Numbered from the stretch's first letter, positions 22,302-31,450 are shown. The stretch is DNA of 35,860 nt from Chromatiales bacterium (GCA_026984045.1 JALSSV010000086.1:1-35860); one strand, 5' to 3'. Notes: generated by a model not told the origin, from the sequence alone. Numbers and translations: made by a program.

Positions 22302-23735
22302 ATGGGCAATAACAAGAATGACGAACTGGAACTGACTGAAACCCAGAAGGAATGGGACGAAGAGGCCGACGATCTGCGCGTGAAAAACGTCGGCTGGAAG
22401 GAGCTCTATCTCAAGGAAGACTGGTGGGCCATCTGGGTGGGGCTGGGCATCGTTGTGGTGGCCGTGCTGTTCTTTCTCAACGGATCGAGCATAAAATGGA
22501 TCGCCATCACGCCCCATCGCTGGCACACATCCGCTGAACTGGCCACGGATTTCAGCAATCATCTGGGACAGTATTTCTCCCAGTTCCTCTTGTGGCTGGT
22601 GATCTTCATGATCAGCGTCAGGGTGATGGGATACAAGCTGTCGGAGTACATTCCCTCATTCATCTTCGTCTACATCTTCTCCATCATCATCTTCATGATC
22701 GGCGCCTGGGACCAGGCCCATCATTACAACCTCGAACCTCCGCTGGTGGCCCTGGTGCTGGGGATGATTATCTCCAACTTCTTTGGCCTGCCGCGCTGGA
22801 TGGATACCGGGTTCCGGGTAGAGTATTACATCAAGATCGGTATCGTTCTGCTGGGCGCGACCCTGCCTTTCACCCTCATCGTGTGGGCCGGGCCGGTCGC
22901 CATCGTGCAGGCTTCCATCGTCTCCATCAGCACCTTCCTCGTGATCTTCTTCGTCGGGAAGAAACTGGGCCTCGATCGCCGGCTGTGTGCCGTGCTGGGT
23001 GCGGGCGGGGCCGTGTGCGGGGTGTCTGGTGCCATCGCCATCGCCGGCGCGGTGGGTGCCAAGAAGGAACATGCCCCCATCGCCATTACCCTGGTGATCA
23101 TCTGGGCCATCATCATGATCTTCTTCCTGCCGCTGGTCTCCCGGGCCCTGCATCTGCACACGGGCGTCGCTGGGGCCTGGATCGGGACATCGGAATTCGC
23201 CGATGCGGCCGGTTTCGCCGCTGCCCAGGCTTATGGCAACCTGGCGGGCAACGTGCCGGGCATTCCGGGCCAACCGGACGATGCGGTCTGGGGCTTCACC
23301 CTCATGAAAGTGGTGGGTCGGGACATCTGGATCGGCATCTGGGCCTTCGTTCTGGCGCTGATTGCCACCACCCGCTGGGAGCGGAAAGCCGGCACCAAGC
23401 CCGATCCGGCAGAAATCTGGTGGCGCTTCCCGAAGTTCGTCATCGGCTTCATTGTCGCGTCGCTGATCATCACGGTCATTTCCAGCGGCTACAGCTTCGC
23501 CGACTACAACAAGATCGTGAAGCCCGAACTGGTCGGACCGGTCAAGGCCTTGCGGACCTGGGCCTTCATCTTCTGCTTCTTCAGCATCGGCCTGACGACC
23601 CGGTTCCGGGAACTGGCCAGTACCGGGATCAAGCCGGTCATGGCCTTCTCCACGGGTGTGGTGGTGAATGTGGTACTTGGTTTCATCCTGTCCACCATCG
23701 TCTTTGCCGCTTACTGGCAAAGTCTCAGTCACTGA
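22302..23735 (+). CDS. YeiH/UPF0324-family (putative sulfate exporter) permease
   Basis: 477 aa. A charged cytoplasmic N-terminus of about 40 residues is followed by about eleven membrane segments. Family motifs include LEPPLVALVLGMIISN, KIGIVLLGATLPF, and AGGAVCGVSGAIAIAGAVGA with the conserved Cys. The C-terminal part has RTWAFIFCFFSIGLTTRFRE. The protein is longer than E. coli YeiH (about 350 residues) because of the N-terminal extension and extra loops. Substrate assignments in the family are weak; sulfonate or sulfate export has been proposed. The start is set by GGGAGGAAA. Confidence 0.88.
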   Translation: MGNNKNDELELTETQKEWDEEADDLRVKNVGWKELYLKEDWWAIWVGLGIVVVAVLFFLNGSSIKWIAITPHRWHTSAELATDFSNHLGQYFSQFLLWLVIFMISVRVMGYKLSEYIPSFIFVYIFSIIIFMIGAWDQAHHYNLEPPLVALVLGMIISNFFGLPRWMDTGFRVEYYIKIGIVLLGATLPFTLIVWAGPVAIVQASIVSISTFLVIFFVGKKLGLDRRLCAVLGAGGAVCGVSGAIAIAGAVGAKKEHAPIAITLVIIWAIIMIFFLPLVSRALHLHTGVAGAWIGTSEFADAAGFAAAQAYGNLAGNVPGIPGQPDDAVWGFTLMKVVGRDIWIGIWAFVLALIATTRWERKAGTKPDPAEIWWRFPKFVIGFIVASLIITVISSGYSFADYNKIVKPELVGPVKALRTWAFIFCFFSIGLTTRFRELASTGIKPVMAFSTGVVVNVVLGFILSTIVFAAYWQSLSH

Positions 23736-23790
23736 CGATCGGGCCGGGGGCATGTCTTCTGCCCCCGGCCGGTTTATCGGGAGATCCAGC

Positions 23791-24003
23791 ATGAACCCCC
23801 CTGCCAATCCGCGAATCCGTTGTGCCTATTGTTGCCATTTCCGCAACGATCCCGACTATCTGGAAGCCATGATCCCCGGGCTCAATTGCCTGAGTTCCGG
23901 ACGGGCGTCGGTACGCAAGCAGGATGGCCTGTGTGCGCACAACGAACTCTATCTTGGTGCCGATGACTGGTGTGAGGAATTTCAGGCGGCGCAGTCGTCC
24001 TGA
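23791..24003 (+). CDS. Small Cys-rich protein
   Basis: 70 aa with GGGAGA ahead of the ATG. It has seven cysteines: C11-x-x-C14-C15 in RCAYCCHF, then single Cys in GLNCLSSG, GLCAHNE and DWCEEF. The spacing suggests a bound metal, zinc ribbon-like, or an Fe-S centre. It lies 55 bases downstream of the permease and before a strong terminator, so the two are probably one operon. No family is recognised. Confidence 0.7.
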   Translation: MNPPANPRIRCAYCCHFRNDPDYLEAMIPGLNCLSSGRASVRKQDGLCAHNELYLGADDWCEEFQAAQSS

Positions 24004-24033
24004 ACCGCGGGGGCGCGGCACCGGTGGCATGAC

Positions 24034-24057
24034 AAAGCCCGGTTCCCCGGGCTTTTT
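24034..24057. terminator. Intrinsic terminator
   Basis: AAAGCCCGG-TTCC-CCGGGCTTT followed by TT: a perfect nine-base stem with T-rich flank. It ends the permease/Cys-protein operon and, being symmetric with A-rich flank, may also stop the leftward AI-2E gene transcript. Confidence 0.85.
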
Positions 24058-24139
24058 GCCGTCCGGCAAGGAGATTGGCACGTAACGGCAGAGGAGAACC
24101 CTCAGGCCCGGAGTCGCTGATTCCGGTGACGGCGGGCGC

Positions 24140-25204
24140 TCAGCCGCCGGCAGGCGGGAGTCGCGATTCCCCCCCCGGCCCGATCAGGATGGCGATCCAG
24201 CGGGTCTCCTCCCGGCTGCCCAGCACTACCTTCAGGAACATGGTCAGGGGCACCGACAGCAGCATGCCCACCGGGCCCAGCACCCAGCCCCAGAAGATCA
24301 GCGACAGGAACACCGCCAGCACCGACAGGCCGAGGCCATGCCCCATGACCTTGGGCTCCAGGATGTTGCCCATCACGATGTTCACCGTAAGATAGCCGCC
24401 CGCGGTCAGGAGCGCCAGTTGCAGACCGCCCTGCACCAGGGCCAGCACCACTGCCGGAATCGCCGCGATGATGGAGCCGATGTTGGGCACGAAGTTGAAG
24501 AGAAAGGCCAGCAGACCCCACAGCAGGGCGAAGTCCACGCCCAGGAACGCCAGCCAGAGTCCCACCGCCGCCCCCGTGATCAGGCTCACCGTGGTCTTGA
24601 TGGCGAGATAGCGCAACAGATCCTGGCCGAAGACGTGAAAGCTGTCGAGGGTGCGCTGCGCCGTGGCGCTGATCTGCCGCAGCTTGTCGGGAAAGCTCGG
24701 CACCTCCAGCAGGATGAAGATGGTGGTCAGGAAGATGAAGAAGGCATTGGTGAGCATGTTGCTCAGGCTGGCGAACAGGCTGCCGGCCAGTTGCATGATG
24801 GCACCCGGATCGAACACTCGGGTGGCCTTGGCAAAGAAGTCCTCGGACACGGGAATGCCCTGGGCGCCCAGCCAGGCCTGCAGTCCGGCCAGACTCTCGT
24901 GCAGGCGCTGGTTGTAGTGGGGATAGCTGCGGGTAAAATCGGTGATGGAGGCCCCGAGCACCGCCACCAGCAGCACATCCAGCAGCAGGCCCACGAGGAT
25001 GATGACGGTGAGTGCGGCCCAATAGGGCAGGCCGCGTTTTTGCAGCCACAACAGCGGGGGCATGGCCACGAAGGCCGCGAACACGGCCAGCAGGAAGGGG
25101 ACCAGCACCGGCGCGGCATGCTTGAGGCCGGCGATGATGACTACCAGGGCGGCGCCCTGCACCAGCACGCCGGCGCGGCTCGGCAGGGGAAGGGGATCGG
25201 TCAT
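24140..25204 (-). CDS. AI-2E family transporter (PerM-like)
   Basis: 354 aa from the ATG at 25204 (MTDPLPLP); an in-frame ATG 20 codons upstream is possible but has no better ribosome site. About eight membrane segments are arranged as in the family: a pair near the N-terminus, a helix after residue 60, a soluble loop of about 80 residues (TDFTRSYPHYNQRLHESLAG), then the cluster LLWGLLAFLFNFVPNIGSII, which is the signature, and LEPKVMGHGLGLSVLAVFLS. Members export small molecules such as AI-2 or act as Na+/H+ antiporters. The substrate here is unknown. Alone on the minus strand. Confidence 0.88.
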   Translation of the reverse strand: MTDPLPLPSRAGVLVQGAALVVIIAGLKHAAPVLVPFLLAVFAAFVAMPPLLWLQKRGLPYWAALTVIILVGLLLDVLLVAVLGASITDFTRSYPHYNQRLHESLAGLQAWLGAQGIPVSEDFFAKATRVFDPGAIMQLAGSLFASLSNMLTNAFFIFLTTIFILLEVPSFPDKLRQISATAQRTLDSFHVFGQDLLRYLAIKTTVSLITGAAVGLWLAFLGVDFALLWGLLAFLFNFVPNIGSIIAAIPAVVLALVQGGLQLALLTAGGYLTVNIVMGNILEPKVMGHGLGLSVLAVFLSLIFWGWVLGPVGMLLSVPLTMFLKVVLGSREETRWIAILIGPGGESRLPPAGG

Positions 25205-25359
25205 GGCTTCGCGATTCCTGGACAGTGAGTCATCGCCATCGACCATAGCGAATCCGGTGTGCACTGTCCATTGGCAGCAGACGGCCCGGGTGGCTGCGCC
25301 TCGATCCGGGGCGCTATCCGGGCTATGCTGAAGGAGTGTGCCAGGCCGTTTGATGCATC

Positions 25360-26013
25360 ATGCCTTCCCTGTTGTCCCTGCTTCAACAACTCCTGCAACG
25401 TCTCTATGGTGTCGAGGTGGAGGAATCCATCGACGACTACGTGATCAGCGATGCCCGCCTGGCGCACATTTTGCGCGGCGGGCCCAGCGAGGCGCCGGAA
25501 GAGTTGCTGGTGCATGAAGAAGACGACACGCTGGAACTGAGTCTCTACCTCGCGCCGGAACTGCTCGCGCGCGTGGATCGTGGCCGGCCCCTGGAACGCC
25601 TCGAAGGCCGGGACGTGAACGCCTTTTGCACCGTGCTCGAGGGGGTGAGCCATTTCCTGTATCTGCTCAGCCGGGCCCGCGCCGAACGCCGCGTCACCCG
25701 GCTGGAGCTGGAGCTGCAGGCGGAAATCGACAAGTATGCGGTGCTCGGCTACCTGCTGCGGGCCCAGCGCCAGGGTACCCTGCCGGCCTGGTTGCCGCGC
25801 TGGCTGTTCGAGGCGGTGCGCTACCGCGCCGATCTCGCGGCCGACGAGCGAACCCGGTATGTCACGGCCAATGCCTATGCGCGCCGCTACTGTCGGCGCC
25901 TGCAGAGCCGCTACCAGTGGGCCTGGAACGGTCGGGCGCTGCAGGCCGAGCTGCGCCGTTTCCACGCCTTCGGCCAGGCCGAGAAGCTGCGCTACATCAA
26001 TCGCCTGGCCTGA
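25360..26013 (+). CDS. Hypothetical protein, helical and charged
   Basis: 217 aa, no signal peptide or membrane segment. The first half is acidic (EESIDDYVISDARLAHIL, then EELLVHEEDDTLELSLYLAP); the second half is Arg-rich (SRARAERRVTRLELELQAEI) and ends RFHAFGQAEKLRYINRLA. The composition and codon pattern match the neighbours, and the frame is long with few alternatives. Two aromatic-rich stretches (AWLPRWLFEAVRYR, RYQWAWNGRA) look like conserved core. I do not recognise the family. The ribosome-binding site is poor, with AAGGAG over 20 bases upstream. It is convergent with the Aer gene, 14 bases apart. Confidence 0.7.
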   Translation: MPSLLSLLQQLLQRLYGVEVEESIDDYVISDARLAHILRGGPSEAPEELLVHEEDDTLELSLYLAPELLARVDRGRPLERLEGRDVNAFCTVLEGVSHFLYLLSRARAERRVTRLELELQAEIDKYAVLGYLLRAQRQGTLPAWLPRWLFEAVRYRADLAADERTRYVTANAYARRYCRRLQSRYQWAWNGRALQAELRRFHAFGQAEKLRYINRLA

Positions 26014-26027
26014 TTGCCCGGCGGGAA

Positions 26028-27614
26028 TCAGGGCCGGCGCGTCTCCCAGAACTGCTGGGCCAGGCGTTTCATGGCCTGGGCATCCTCGGCCATCTGCGCG
26101 CTGGCCGCCTCGCTGATCTGAATCCGGTCAACGCTGGTTTCCGAGGTCTGCTTGATGGTGACGATGTTCTCGGTCACTTCCTGGGCCACGGCATTCTGCT
26201 CGTCAAGGGCCGCGGCGATCTGGGCGCTCATGTCGTTGATCACGCCAACGGCCTCGGCGATGGCATTGAGCGATGCCACCGCTTCCCGGCCGGCGGAGAC
26301 GCTCTGCTCGGCCTGCTGGCGGCTCTGCTCCATCACGTCCACGGCACGGCGGGAACCGGTCTGTAGCTGCTCGATCATCTCGTGGATCTCGCGGGTGGAA
26401 TCGTGGGTGCGGTTGGCCAGGGTACGCACCTCGTCGGCCACCACGGCGAAGCCGCGGCCCTGTTCGCCGGCCCGGGCGGCCTCGATGGCCGCGTTCAGGG
26501 CCAGCAGGTTGGTCTGCTCGGCGATCTCGCTGATCACGCTCACCACCGAACTGATCTGCTCGCTGTCCTGGCTCAGCTGTGCGATCACCTGGCTGGCCTG
26601 CTCGATGTCGCCGGCCAGGCTCTGGATGGCCTCCATGGTGCGGTCCACGACCTCGCGGCTGTGGCCCACTTCCTCGTTGGCCCGGGTGGCCGATTCGGCC
26701 GACAGCGAAGTGTTGTTGGCCACTTCCTGGATGCTGGCCGACATCTCGGTGACCGCCGTGGCCACCTGATCCGTTTCCTGATGCTGCTGATCGATGGTCT
26801 GGCGGTTGTCGTCCAGCGCCTCGTTCACCCTGCCGGCCTGCTGGACGATGTTGCTGGATGCCTGGTTGATGCGGCCCACGATGCCCGCGGTTTCCGCTTC
26901 CAGGTAGCGCAGGGCCAGCAGCAGGGTGCCCGTTTCGTCGTTGCGGCCGGTGAACACATGGCGGGCGATGGGGTTGTTGAAAATCTTGCGCGCCTTGGCG
27001 ATGCTGCAGCAGATGGGCTTCACCTCCCGCCACATGAACGCCGGCACGATGACCGCGGCCGGCAACAGGGCCAGCAGGGCCTGCATGGGTGAAATCGCGC
27101 CCATGGCCAGGGGCACGGCGGCAGTGGCCAGGGCCACGCCGGCGAAGGCCAGCGCCAGCTTGACCTGGAAGCGCATCGGCCGGCGTTTCAGCCAGCGGGG
27201 CGGTTTGCCCGCATTGAGCCGGGCATATAGTTTCTCGGCGCGGGCGATGTCCTCGGGGTGGGCCTTGCGCCGCACCGACTGGAATTCGACGATTTTACCG
27301 TCTTGCATGATGGGAGTAACATAGGCATTCACCCAGTAGTGATCGCCGTTCTTGCAGCGGTTCTTGACGATGCCCATCCACGACTGGCCGCTCTTGATGG
27401 TGGCCCAGAGATCGGCGAAGGCCGTCGGCGGCATGTCGGGATGGCGCACGATGTTGTGGCTCTTGCCCAGCAGTTCTTCCCGGGTGAAACCGCTGATGGC
27501 CACGAACTCGTCATTGGCATCGGTGATGATGCCCTTGGGATTGGTAGTGGTGAGGATATTGGCATCTTCCGCCACGGGTTGTTCGTGGTTGGTGACGGGG
27601 TAGTTCTTCTTCAT
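26028..27614 (-). CDS. aer: Aerotaxis receptor Aer (PAS-FAD chemoreceptor)
   Basis: 528 aa. The N-terminal PAS domain aligns without gaps to E. coli Aer at the FAD-pocket residues: N34 in TDANDEF, R57-H58 in NIVRHPDMP and W79 in [12 protein letters not shown] membrane hairpin of about 45 residues follows (about 150-197), with almost no periplasmic loop. A HAMP-like segment and the MCP signalling domain ([20 protein letters not shown]) complete it. There is no CheR pentapeptide at the C-terminus. It senses redox state through FAD and so complements the haem-type receptor of the che operon. Divergent from the GGDEF/EAL gene. Confidence 0.93.
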   Translation of the reverse strand: MKKNYPVTNHEQPVAEDANILTTTNPKGIITDANDEFVAISGFTREELLGKSHNIVRHPDMPPTAFADLWATIKSGQSWMGIVKNRCKNGDHYWVNAYVTPIMQDGKIVEFQSVRRKAHPEDIARAEKLYARLNAGKPPRWLKRRPMRFQVKLALAFAGVALATAAVPLAMGAISPMQALLALLPAAVIVPAFMWREVKPICCSIAKARKIFNNPIARHVFTGRNDETGTLLLALRYLEAETAGIVGRINQASSNIVQQAGRVNEALDDNRQTIDQQHQETDQVATAVTEMSASIQEVANNTSLSAESATRANEEVGHSREVVDRTMEAIQSLAGDIEQASQVIAQLSQDSEQISSVVSVISEIAEQTNLLALNAAIEAARAGEQGRGFAVVADEVRTLANRTHDSTREIHEMIEQLQTGSRRAVDVMEQSRQQAEQSVSAGREAVASLNAIAEAVGVINDMSAQIAAALDEQNAVAQEVTENIVTIKQTSETSVDRIQISEAASAQMAEDAQAMKRLAQQFWETRRP

Positions 27615-27699
27615 TCTTGTTGTACCTCATGTGGGCTGAATGGCACAGGCAGATCCGTCAGCCTTGCCGCCGGAGACGGAAGTGCTGCGTCTGCCATTC

Positions 27700-27726
27700 T
27701 TGGCGTCCCGTTTCACAAAACCTTTA
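27700..27726 (-). promoter_or_regulatory. Possible sigma-28 promoter of aer
   Basis: On the minus strand TAAAGG (TAAA at 27726-27723), 15 bases, then GACGCCAA (27707-27700). The -35 box is good; the -10 box matches only five of eight bases of GCCGATAA. Confidence 0.3.
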
Positions 27727-27775
27727 CCCCTTTGGGTGGTCATTCGTGCGCAGTGGCGGCGGGGGGCAAATGCGG

Positions 27776-27802
27776 TAAAGATCCGGTTGCGTTGACCGCT
27801 AA
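27776..27802 (+). promoter_or_regulatory. Possible sigma-28 promoter of the GGDEF/EAL gene
   Basis: TAAAG at 27776, exactly 15 bases after TAAA, then ACCGCTAA at 27795-27802 (six of eight matches to GCCGATAA). It sits about 65 bases ahead of the ATG at 27868 and is divergent from the aer candidate. Confidence 0.4.
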
Positions 27803-27867
27803 AAAGACAATGAACCGCCCGCGAGCGCCGCTGTGCGTCGCGCCGGCGGAAGAGCTTCGGGAGCCAG

Positions 27868-30024
27868 ATGGATCAGTTCGTCGACAAGGGGCACGGGGTG
27901 CCCATTCGCTTCATGGCGCAGGCGGAAGTGGAGCCGTTGCGCCGGCTGCTAGCCAGGATCCTGCGCACGCTCGTGCGTCTGCCCTGGTTGCATGCCGATG
28001 CCGGCGGGATCTTCCTTGCCGATGGCGAGGATGGTTCCCTGGAGCTGCTCACCCACATCAACTTTCCGCCCCGCATCCAGGGGACCTGCAAGCGGATAAC
28101 GCCCGGTCACTGTCTTTGCGGGCGAGTGGCCGAAATCGGCGAGTTGCTGCACGCGGGCTGCGTCGATCACCGCCATGACATCACCTACCCGGGAATGGCC
28201 GATCACGGCCATTACGTGGTGCCCATCAAGGCCGGGGAGCGGCTGCTCGGCGTGCTGACGCTCTATGTGCCGGCCGGGCACCGCGCCTGTGAAGAGGAAA
28301 CCGAGACCCTGCGCGATTTCGCTGCCACCATGGCGGTGGTCATCCAGACCATGCAGCTTCGCCGTGACAAGGCGCTGATGGACATGGTGGTGGAGCAGAG
28401 CAGCCACGGCGTGATGATTGCCGATCGCGCACAGCGCATCCAATGGGTCAATCCGGCCTTCGAACGGACCACCGGTTACCGCCTCGAGGAGATCCGCGGC
28501 AAGACGCCCCGGCTGCTCTCCTCCGGCCGGCACGATCGCCCCTTCTACCGGCGCATGTGGCGGGCCATCCAGCGCCATGGCCAGTGGCAGGGAGAAATCT
28601 GGAATCGCCGCAAGTCGGGGGAGATCTACCCCGAGTGGCTGAACATCGTGGCCCTGCGCAACGCCCGTGGCGAGCCCGAGCGCTATGCGGCCATGTTCGT
28701 CGATCTGACCGAGATCCGGCGTGCAGAGGAACACATCCGCCGCCTGGCCTATTTCGACAGTCTCACGGGTCTGCCGAACCGCAACCGTTTCCTCGAGGAG
28801 CTGTCACGACTGCTGTCAGAGCAGAGCGGCGTCATCGTGCTGGTGCTGGACCTCGACTGTTTCCACGAGGTGAACGATGGCCTCGGCCATGCGGTGGGCG
28901 ATGCCATGCTCCGCGAAACGGCCCGCCGCCTCGAGTCGCTGGTGGCCGATGGTCTCCTGGCACGCGACAATCCCGACCAGTTCCTGATCGCCGTGCGCCC
29001 GGCCGATCGCGAAGGGCTTGTGGAACACTGCCAGGCCCTGATCGACACCATCGGCCACGCCTTCCGCGAGGACTTTGGCCATGGTCAGCAGGCCCTGAAC
29101 ATGAGTGCCACGCTGGGGGCAGCGATCGCCGCTGGCGATGATGCCCCGGGGGAACTGCTCAAGCGCGCGCTCCAGGCGTTGCGCCAGGCCAAGCGTGACA
29201 GCCGGGGAGGATACCGGGTTTTCGACGCGGAGCTGGGCCGGCAGTCGGAATTCGACAACTTCGTAATGCTCAACGTGCGCCACGTGGTGGCGCGGGGTGA
29301 GCTGGATCTGGCCTATCAGCCCCAGGTCGATGCGCACGGCCGGGTGGTTGGCGCCGAAGTGCTGGTCCGCTGGAACAGCCCGGAACGGGGCGCGATCCCC
29401 CCTGATCGGTTCATTCCCCAGGCCGAGGAGAGCGGCGCCATCGTCGACATCGGGCGCTGGGTGGTCGAACAGGGTGCCGCGCAACTGGCAGCCTGGCGCC
29501 ACGGTGCGATGGTGAGCAGCGACGGTTTCCGGCTGTCCATCAACCTTTCGCCCGCCCAGATGATCGGCTGCGACGTGAGCGACGGTTTTGCGGCCATCTG
29601 CCGCCAGCTTGATCTGCCGCCTTCCGCCCTCGAGGTAGAAATCACCGAAACGGCGCTGGTGCGGGGGTTCGGCCGGATCCGCAGCCAGCTCACGGCGCTG
29701 TCGGACCACGGTTTTCACATCGCCATCGACGATTTCGGCACCGGCTACTCCTCTCTCTCTCGCCTGCATGCCTTTCCCATCGATGTCTTCAAGATCGATC
29801 GCAGCTTCATCGACCGCATGGAAGAGGGCAGCTCCCACCTGGCCATCGTGCGCGCCATGATCGACATGGCTCATTCCCTGGGCTACGCGGTCGTGGCGGA
29901 AGGCGTGGAGACAGAGAGCCAGTTCAACCGCCTAAAGGCCCTGGGTTGTGACCGCTTTCAGGGTTACTGGCTCGCCAGACCGCTGAGCGCCGATGACCTG
30001 GCCGCCTTCGTGCAGGCCCACTGA
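27868..30024 (+). CDS. GAF-PAS-GGDEF(degenerate)-EAL c-di-GMP phosphodiesterase candidate
   Basis: 718 aa, soluble. The GAF domain (about 20-165) contains GHCLCGRVAEIGELLHAGC with a CxC pair. The PAS domain spans about 172-290 (VEQSSHGVMIADRAQRIQWV). The GGDEF domain (about 300-450) reads NPDQF at 368-372 where GGDEF is expected, so cyclase activity is very unlikely. The EAL domain (about 465-715) keeps the catalytic set: E497 in EVLVRW, Asn in SINLSPAQ, Glu in EITETAL, D621-D622 in IDDFGTG, Lys in FKIDRSF and Glu in VVAEGVE. It should hydrolyse c-di-GMP, under control of GAF and PAS signals. GGGAG precedes the ATG. Its place beside aer suggests motility control. Confidence 0.92.
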   Translation: MDQFVDKGHGVPIRFMAQAEVEPLRRLLARILRTLVRLPWLHADAGGIFLADGEDGSLELLTHINFPPRIQGTCKRITPGHCLCGRVAEIGELLHAGCVDHRHDITYPGMADHGHYVVPIKAGERLLGVLTLYVPAGHRACEEETETLRDFAATMAVVIQTMQLRRDKALMDMVVEQSSHGVMIADRAQRIQWVNPAFERTTGYRLEEIRGKTPRLLSSGRHDRPFYRRMWRAIQRHGQWQGEIWNRRKSGEIYPEWLNIVALRNARGEPERYAAMFVDLTEIRRAEEHIRRLAYFDSLTGLPNRNRFLEELSRLLSEQSGVIVLVLDLDCFHEVNDGLGHAVGDAMLRETARRLESLVADGLLARDNPDQFLIAVRPADREGLVEHCQALIDTIGHAFREDFGHGQQALNMSATLGAAIAAGDDAPGELLKRALQALRQAKRDSRGGYRVFDAELGRQSEFDNFVMLNVRHVVARGELDLAYQPQVDAHGRVVGAEVLVRWNSPERGAIPPDRFIPQAEESGAIVDIGRWVVEQGAAQLAAWRHGAMVSSDGFRLSINLSPAQMIGCDVSDGFAAICRQLDLPPSALEVEITETALVRGFGRIRSQLTALSDHGFHIAIDDFGTGYSSLSRLHAFPIDVFKIDRSFIDRMEEGSSHLAIVRAMIDMAHSLGYAVVAEGVETESQFNRLKALGCDRFQGYWLARPLSADDLAAFVQAH

Positions 30025-30128
30025 AACGGGGACGGTTCAATCGGTTCTGGTCGACGCTTTCCCGGACGACGGTGCGAACCGGGGAAAAATGAGCGAGAAT
30101 CGTCTGCCGTGTACGTCGGGAGTCCGTC

Positions 30129-30338
30129 ATGTCCCCAGTTGAACAACGTCTGGAAGAACTGGAAAGCCGCCTTGCTTTCCAGGACAGCACCCTGGAATCC
30201 CTCAATGCCGAGCTGGCCACCCAGCAGCAGCGGATCGCCGAACTGCAGGCGGCCGTGGCGCGGCTCGAGCAGCAGCTGGCCCGGGCCATCGCCCGTGCGG
30301 CCGTCGCGCCGGTGGACGAGCCGCCCCCGCACTACTGA
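30129..30338 (+). CDS. slyX: SlyX family protein
   Basis: 69 aa coiled-coil protein (EQRLEELESRLAFQDSTLES, then LATQQQRIAELQAAVARLEQ) ending in the typical PPPHY. The length and C-terminal motif fit SlyX, a widespread gammaproteobacterial protein with no firm function. GGGAG precedes the ATG. It lies about 100 bases after the EAL gene and may be separately transcribed. Confidence 0.88.
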   Translation: MSPVEQRLEELESRLAFQDSTLESLNAELATQQQRIAELQAAVARLEQQLARAIARAAVAPVDEPPPHY

Positions 30339-30376
30339 GCCTCCCATCCATTCGTGACACTTCGCCTCGGCCGCAG

Positions 30377-30400
30377 GGTGCGCTCGCGATGCAGCGCACC
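30377..30400. repeat. Hairpin GGTGCGCT/AGCGCACC
   Basis: A perfect eight-base stem with eight-base loop lies in the gap between the convergent slyX and ilvE genes. The left side (CCGCAGGGTGCGCTCGC, 30372-30388) recurs after fliA near 12784-12800, so it may be a dispersed repeat. There is no T-run. Confidence 0.35.
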
Positions 30401-30505
30401 GCCTCTCGGCACGAAGGCAGCGGACACTTTGTCTCGATTCGTGATCGGCGATGCCCCCAATTGCCAGGCGCTGTCGGCTGCGGCGCGTGTCCTGCGCAAC
30501 GGTCA

Positions 30506-31387
30506 TCAGGCAGGGCGGGGCACTGCGCATTCCCGCTGGATGACTTCCCGAAATGCCGCTTCACAGGCGGCGTGGACCGGGCCGGGGCAGGCCGGCAGGC
30601 GCCGGCCGTCCACTTCGCGTACCGGGATCAGTTCGGCGCCGGTTCCGGTCAGAAAGGCTTCCTCGGCGGTATGCAGATCGTAGGGGCCAAGCGGCTGTTC
30701 CCGGGCCGGGATGCCCTGTTCCGCCGCCAGCGACAGGATCAGTTCCCGGGTGATGCCGGCCAGCGCCCCTTCCGTCGCGGGTGGCGTCAGCAGCACGTCG
30801 TTACGCACCAGGAAGAGGTTGTCGGCCGTCCCTTCCGTGAGGCGGCCCTCGCGATTGAGCAGGATGGCCTCGTCGGCCCCGGCCCGGCTGGCCTCCAGCC
30901 GGGCGAGGATGGAATTGAGGTAGTTCAGGCTCTTGATGCGGGGATCCAGCCCGTCGGCGGACAGCCGCCGGGTCGCAGCGATGATCAGCGAAACCCCCCT
31001 GCTGCGCTGCTGCGCGGTGACCATGTTCAGTTCGTCGGCCATCACCAGCAGACGCGGCGTGCCGCAGGGCCCGGGATCGATGCCCAGCGGGCCGTCGCCC
31101 CGGGTCACGATCAGGCGCAGGTAGCCATCGGGCGCGCCGAAGGCCGTCACGACCCGCAGCACGATGCCGGCCAGTTCGTCCGGCGCACGGGGAAGGGGCA
31201 GGGCGATGGCCCGGGCCGAATCCTGCAGCCGCTGCAGATGGGCAGCGAGACGGAAAGGCCGGCCATGATAGAACCGGATGCCCTCGAAGACGCCGTCGCC
31301 GTAGAGCAGGCCGTGGTCGCGGACGGGAATGCGGGCCGCGTCGAGGGGGCGGATTTCGTCATCGATCCAGCAGACGGGTTGGACCAT
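30506..31387 (-). CDS. ilvE: Branched-chain aminotransferase (class IV PLP enzyme)
   Basis: 293 aa. Fold-type IV motifs are present: RDHGLLYGDGVFEGIR near the N-terminus, the PLP lysine in RIKSLNYLNSILAR (about K153), the AILLNREGRLTEGTADNLFL motif and LTGTGAELIPV near the end. The enzyme transfers the amino group between glutamate and Leu, Ile or Val; D-amino-acid aminotransferase is the alternative within the class. The start at 31387 has GAGG eight bases upstream, at the edge of the palindrome shared with the divergent marR gene, which suggests control by that regulator. Confidence 0.9.
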   Translation of the reverse strand: MVQPVCWIDDEIRPLDAARIPVRDHGLLYGDGVFEGIRFYHGRPFRLAAHLQRLQDSARAIALPLPRAPDELAGIVLRVVTAFGAPDGYLRLIVTRGDGPLGIDPGPCGTPRLLVMADELNMVTAQQRSRGVSLIIAATRRLSADGLDPRIKSLNYLNSILARLEASRAGADEAILLNREGRLTEGTADNLFLVRNDVLLTPPATEGALAGITRELILSLAAEQGIPAREQPLGPYDLHTAEEAFLTGTGAELIPVREVDGRRLPACPGPVHAACEAAFREVIQRECAVPRPA

Positions 31388-31395
31388 GGGCGTGC

Positions 31396-31428
31396 CTCAT
31401 ACAGGTCAATTAGGTTGACCTGTATGAG
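31396..31428. promoter_or_regulatory. Perfect 14-bp palindromic operator between ilvE and marR
   Basis: CTCATACAGGTCAA, five-base spacer TTAGG, then TTGACCTGTATGAG. The arms are perfect over 14 bases. It lies directly upstream of ilvE and 28 bases upstream of the marR start, so one MarR dimer could block both genes. Confidence 0.75.
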
Positions 31429-31450
31429 GGTGCGGCAAATCGGTTATCAT

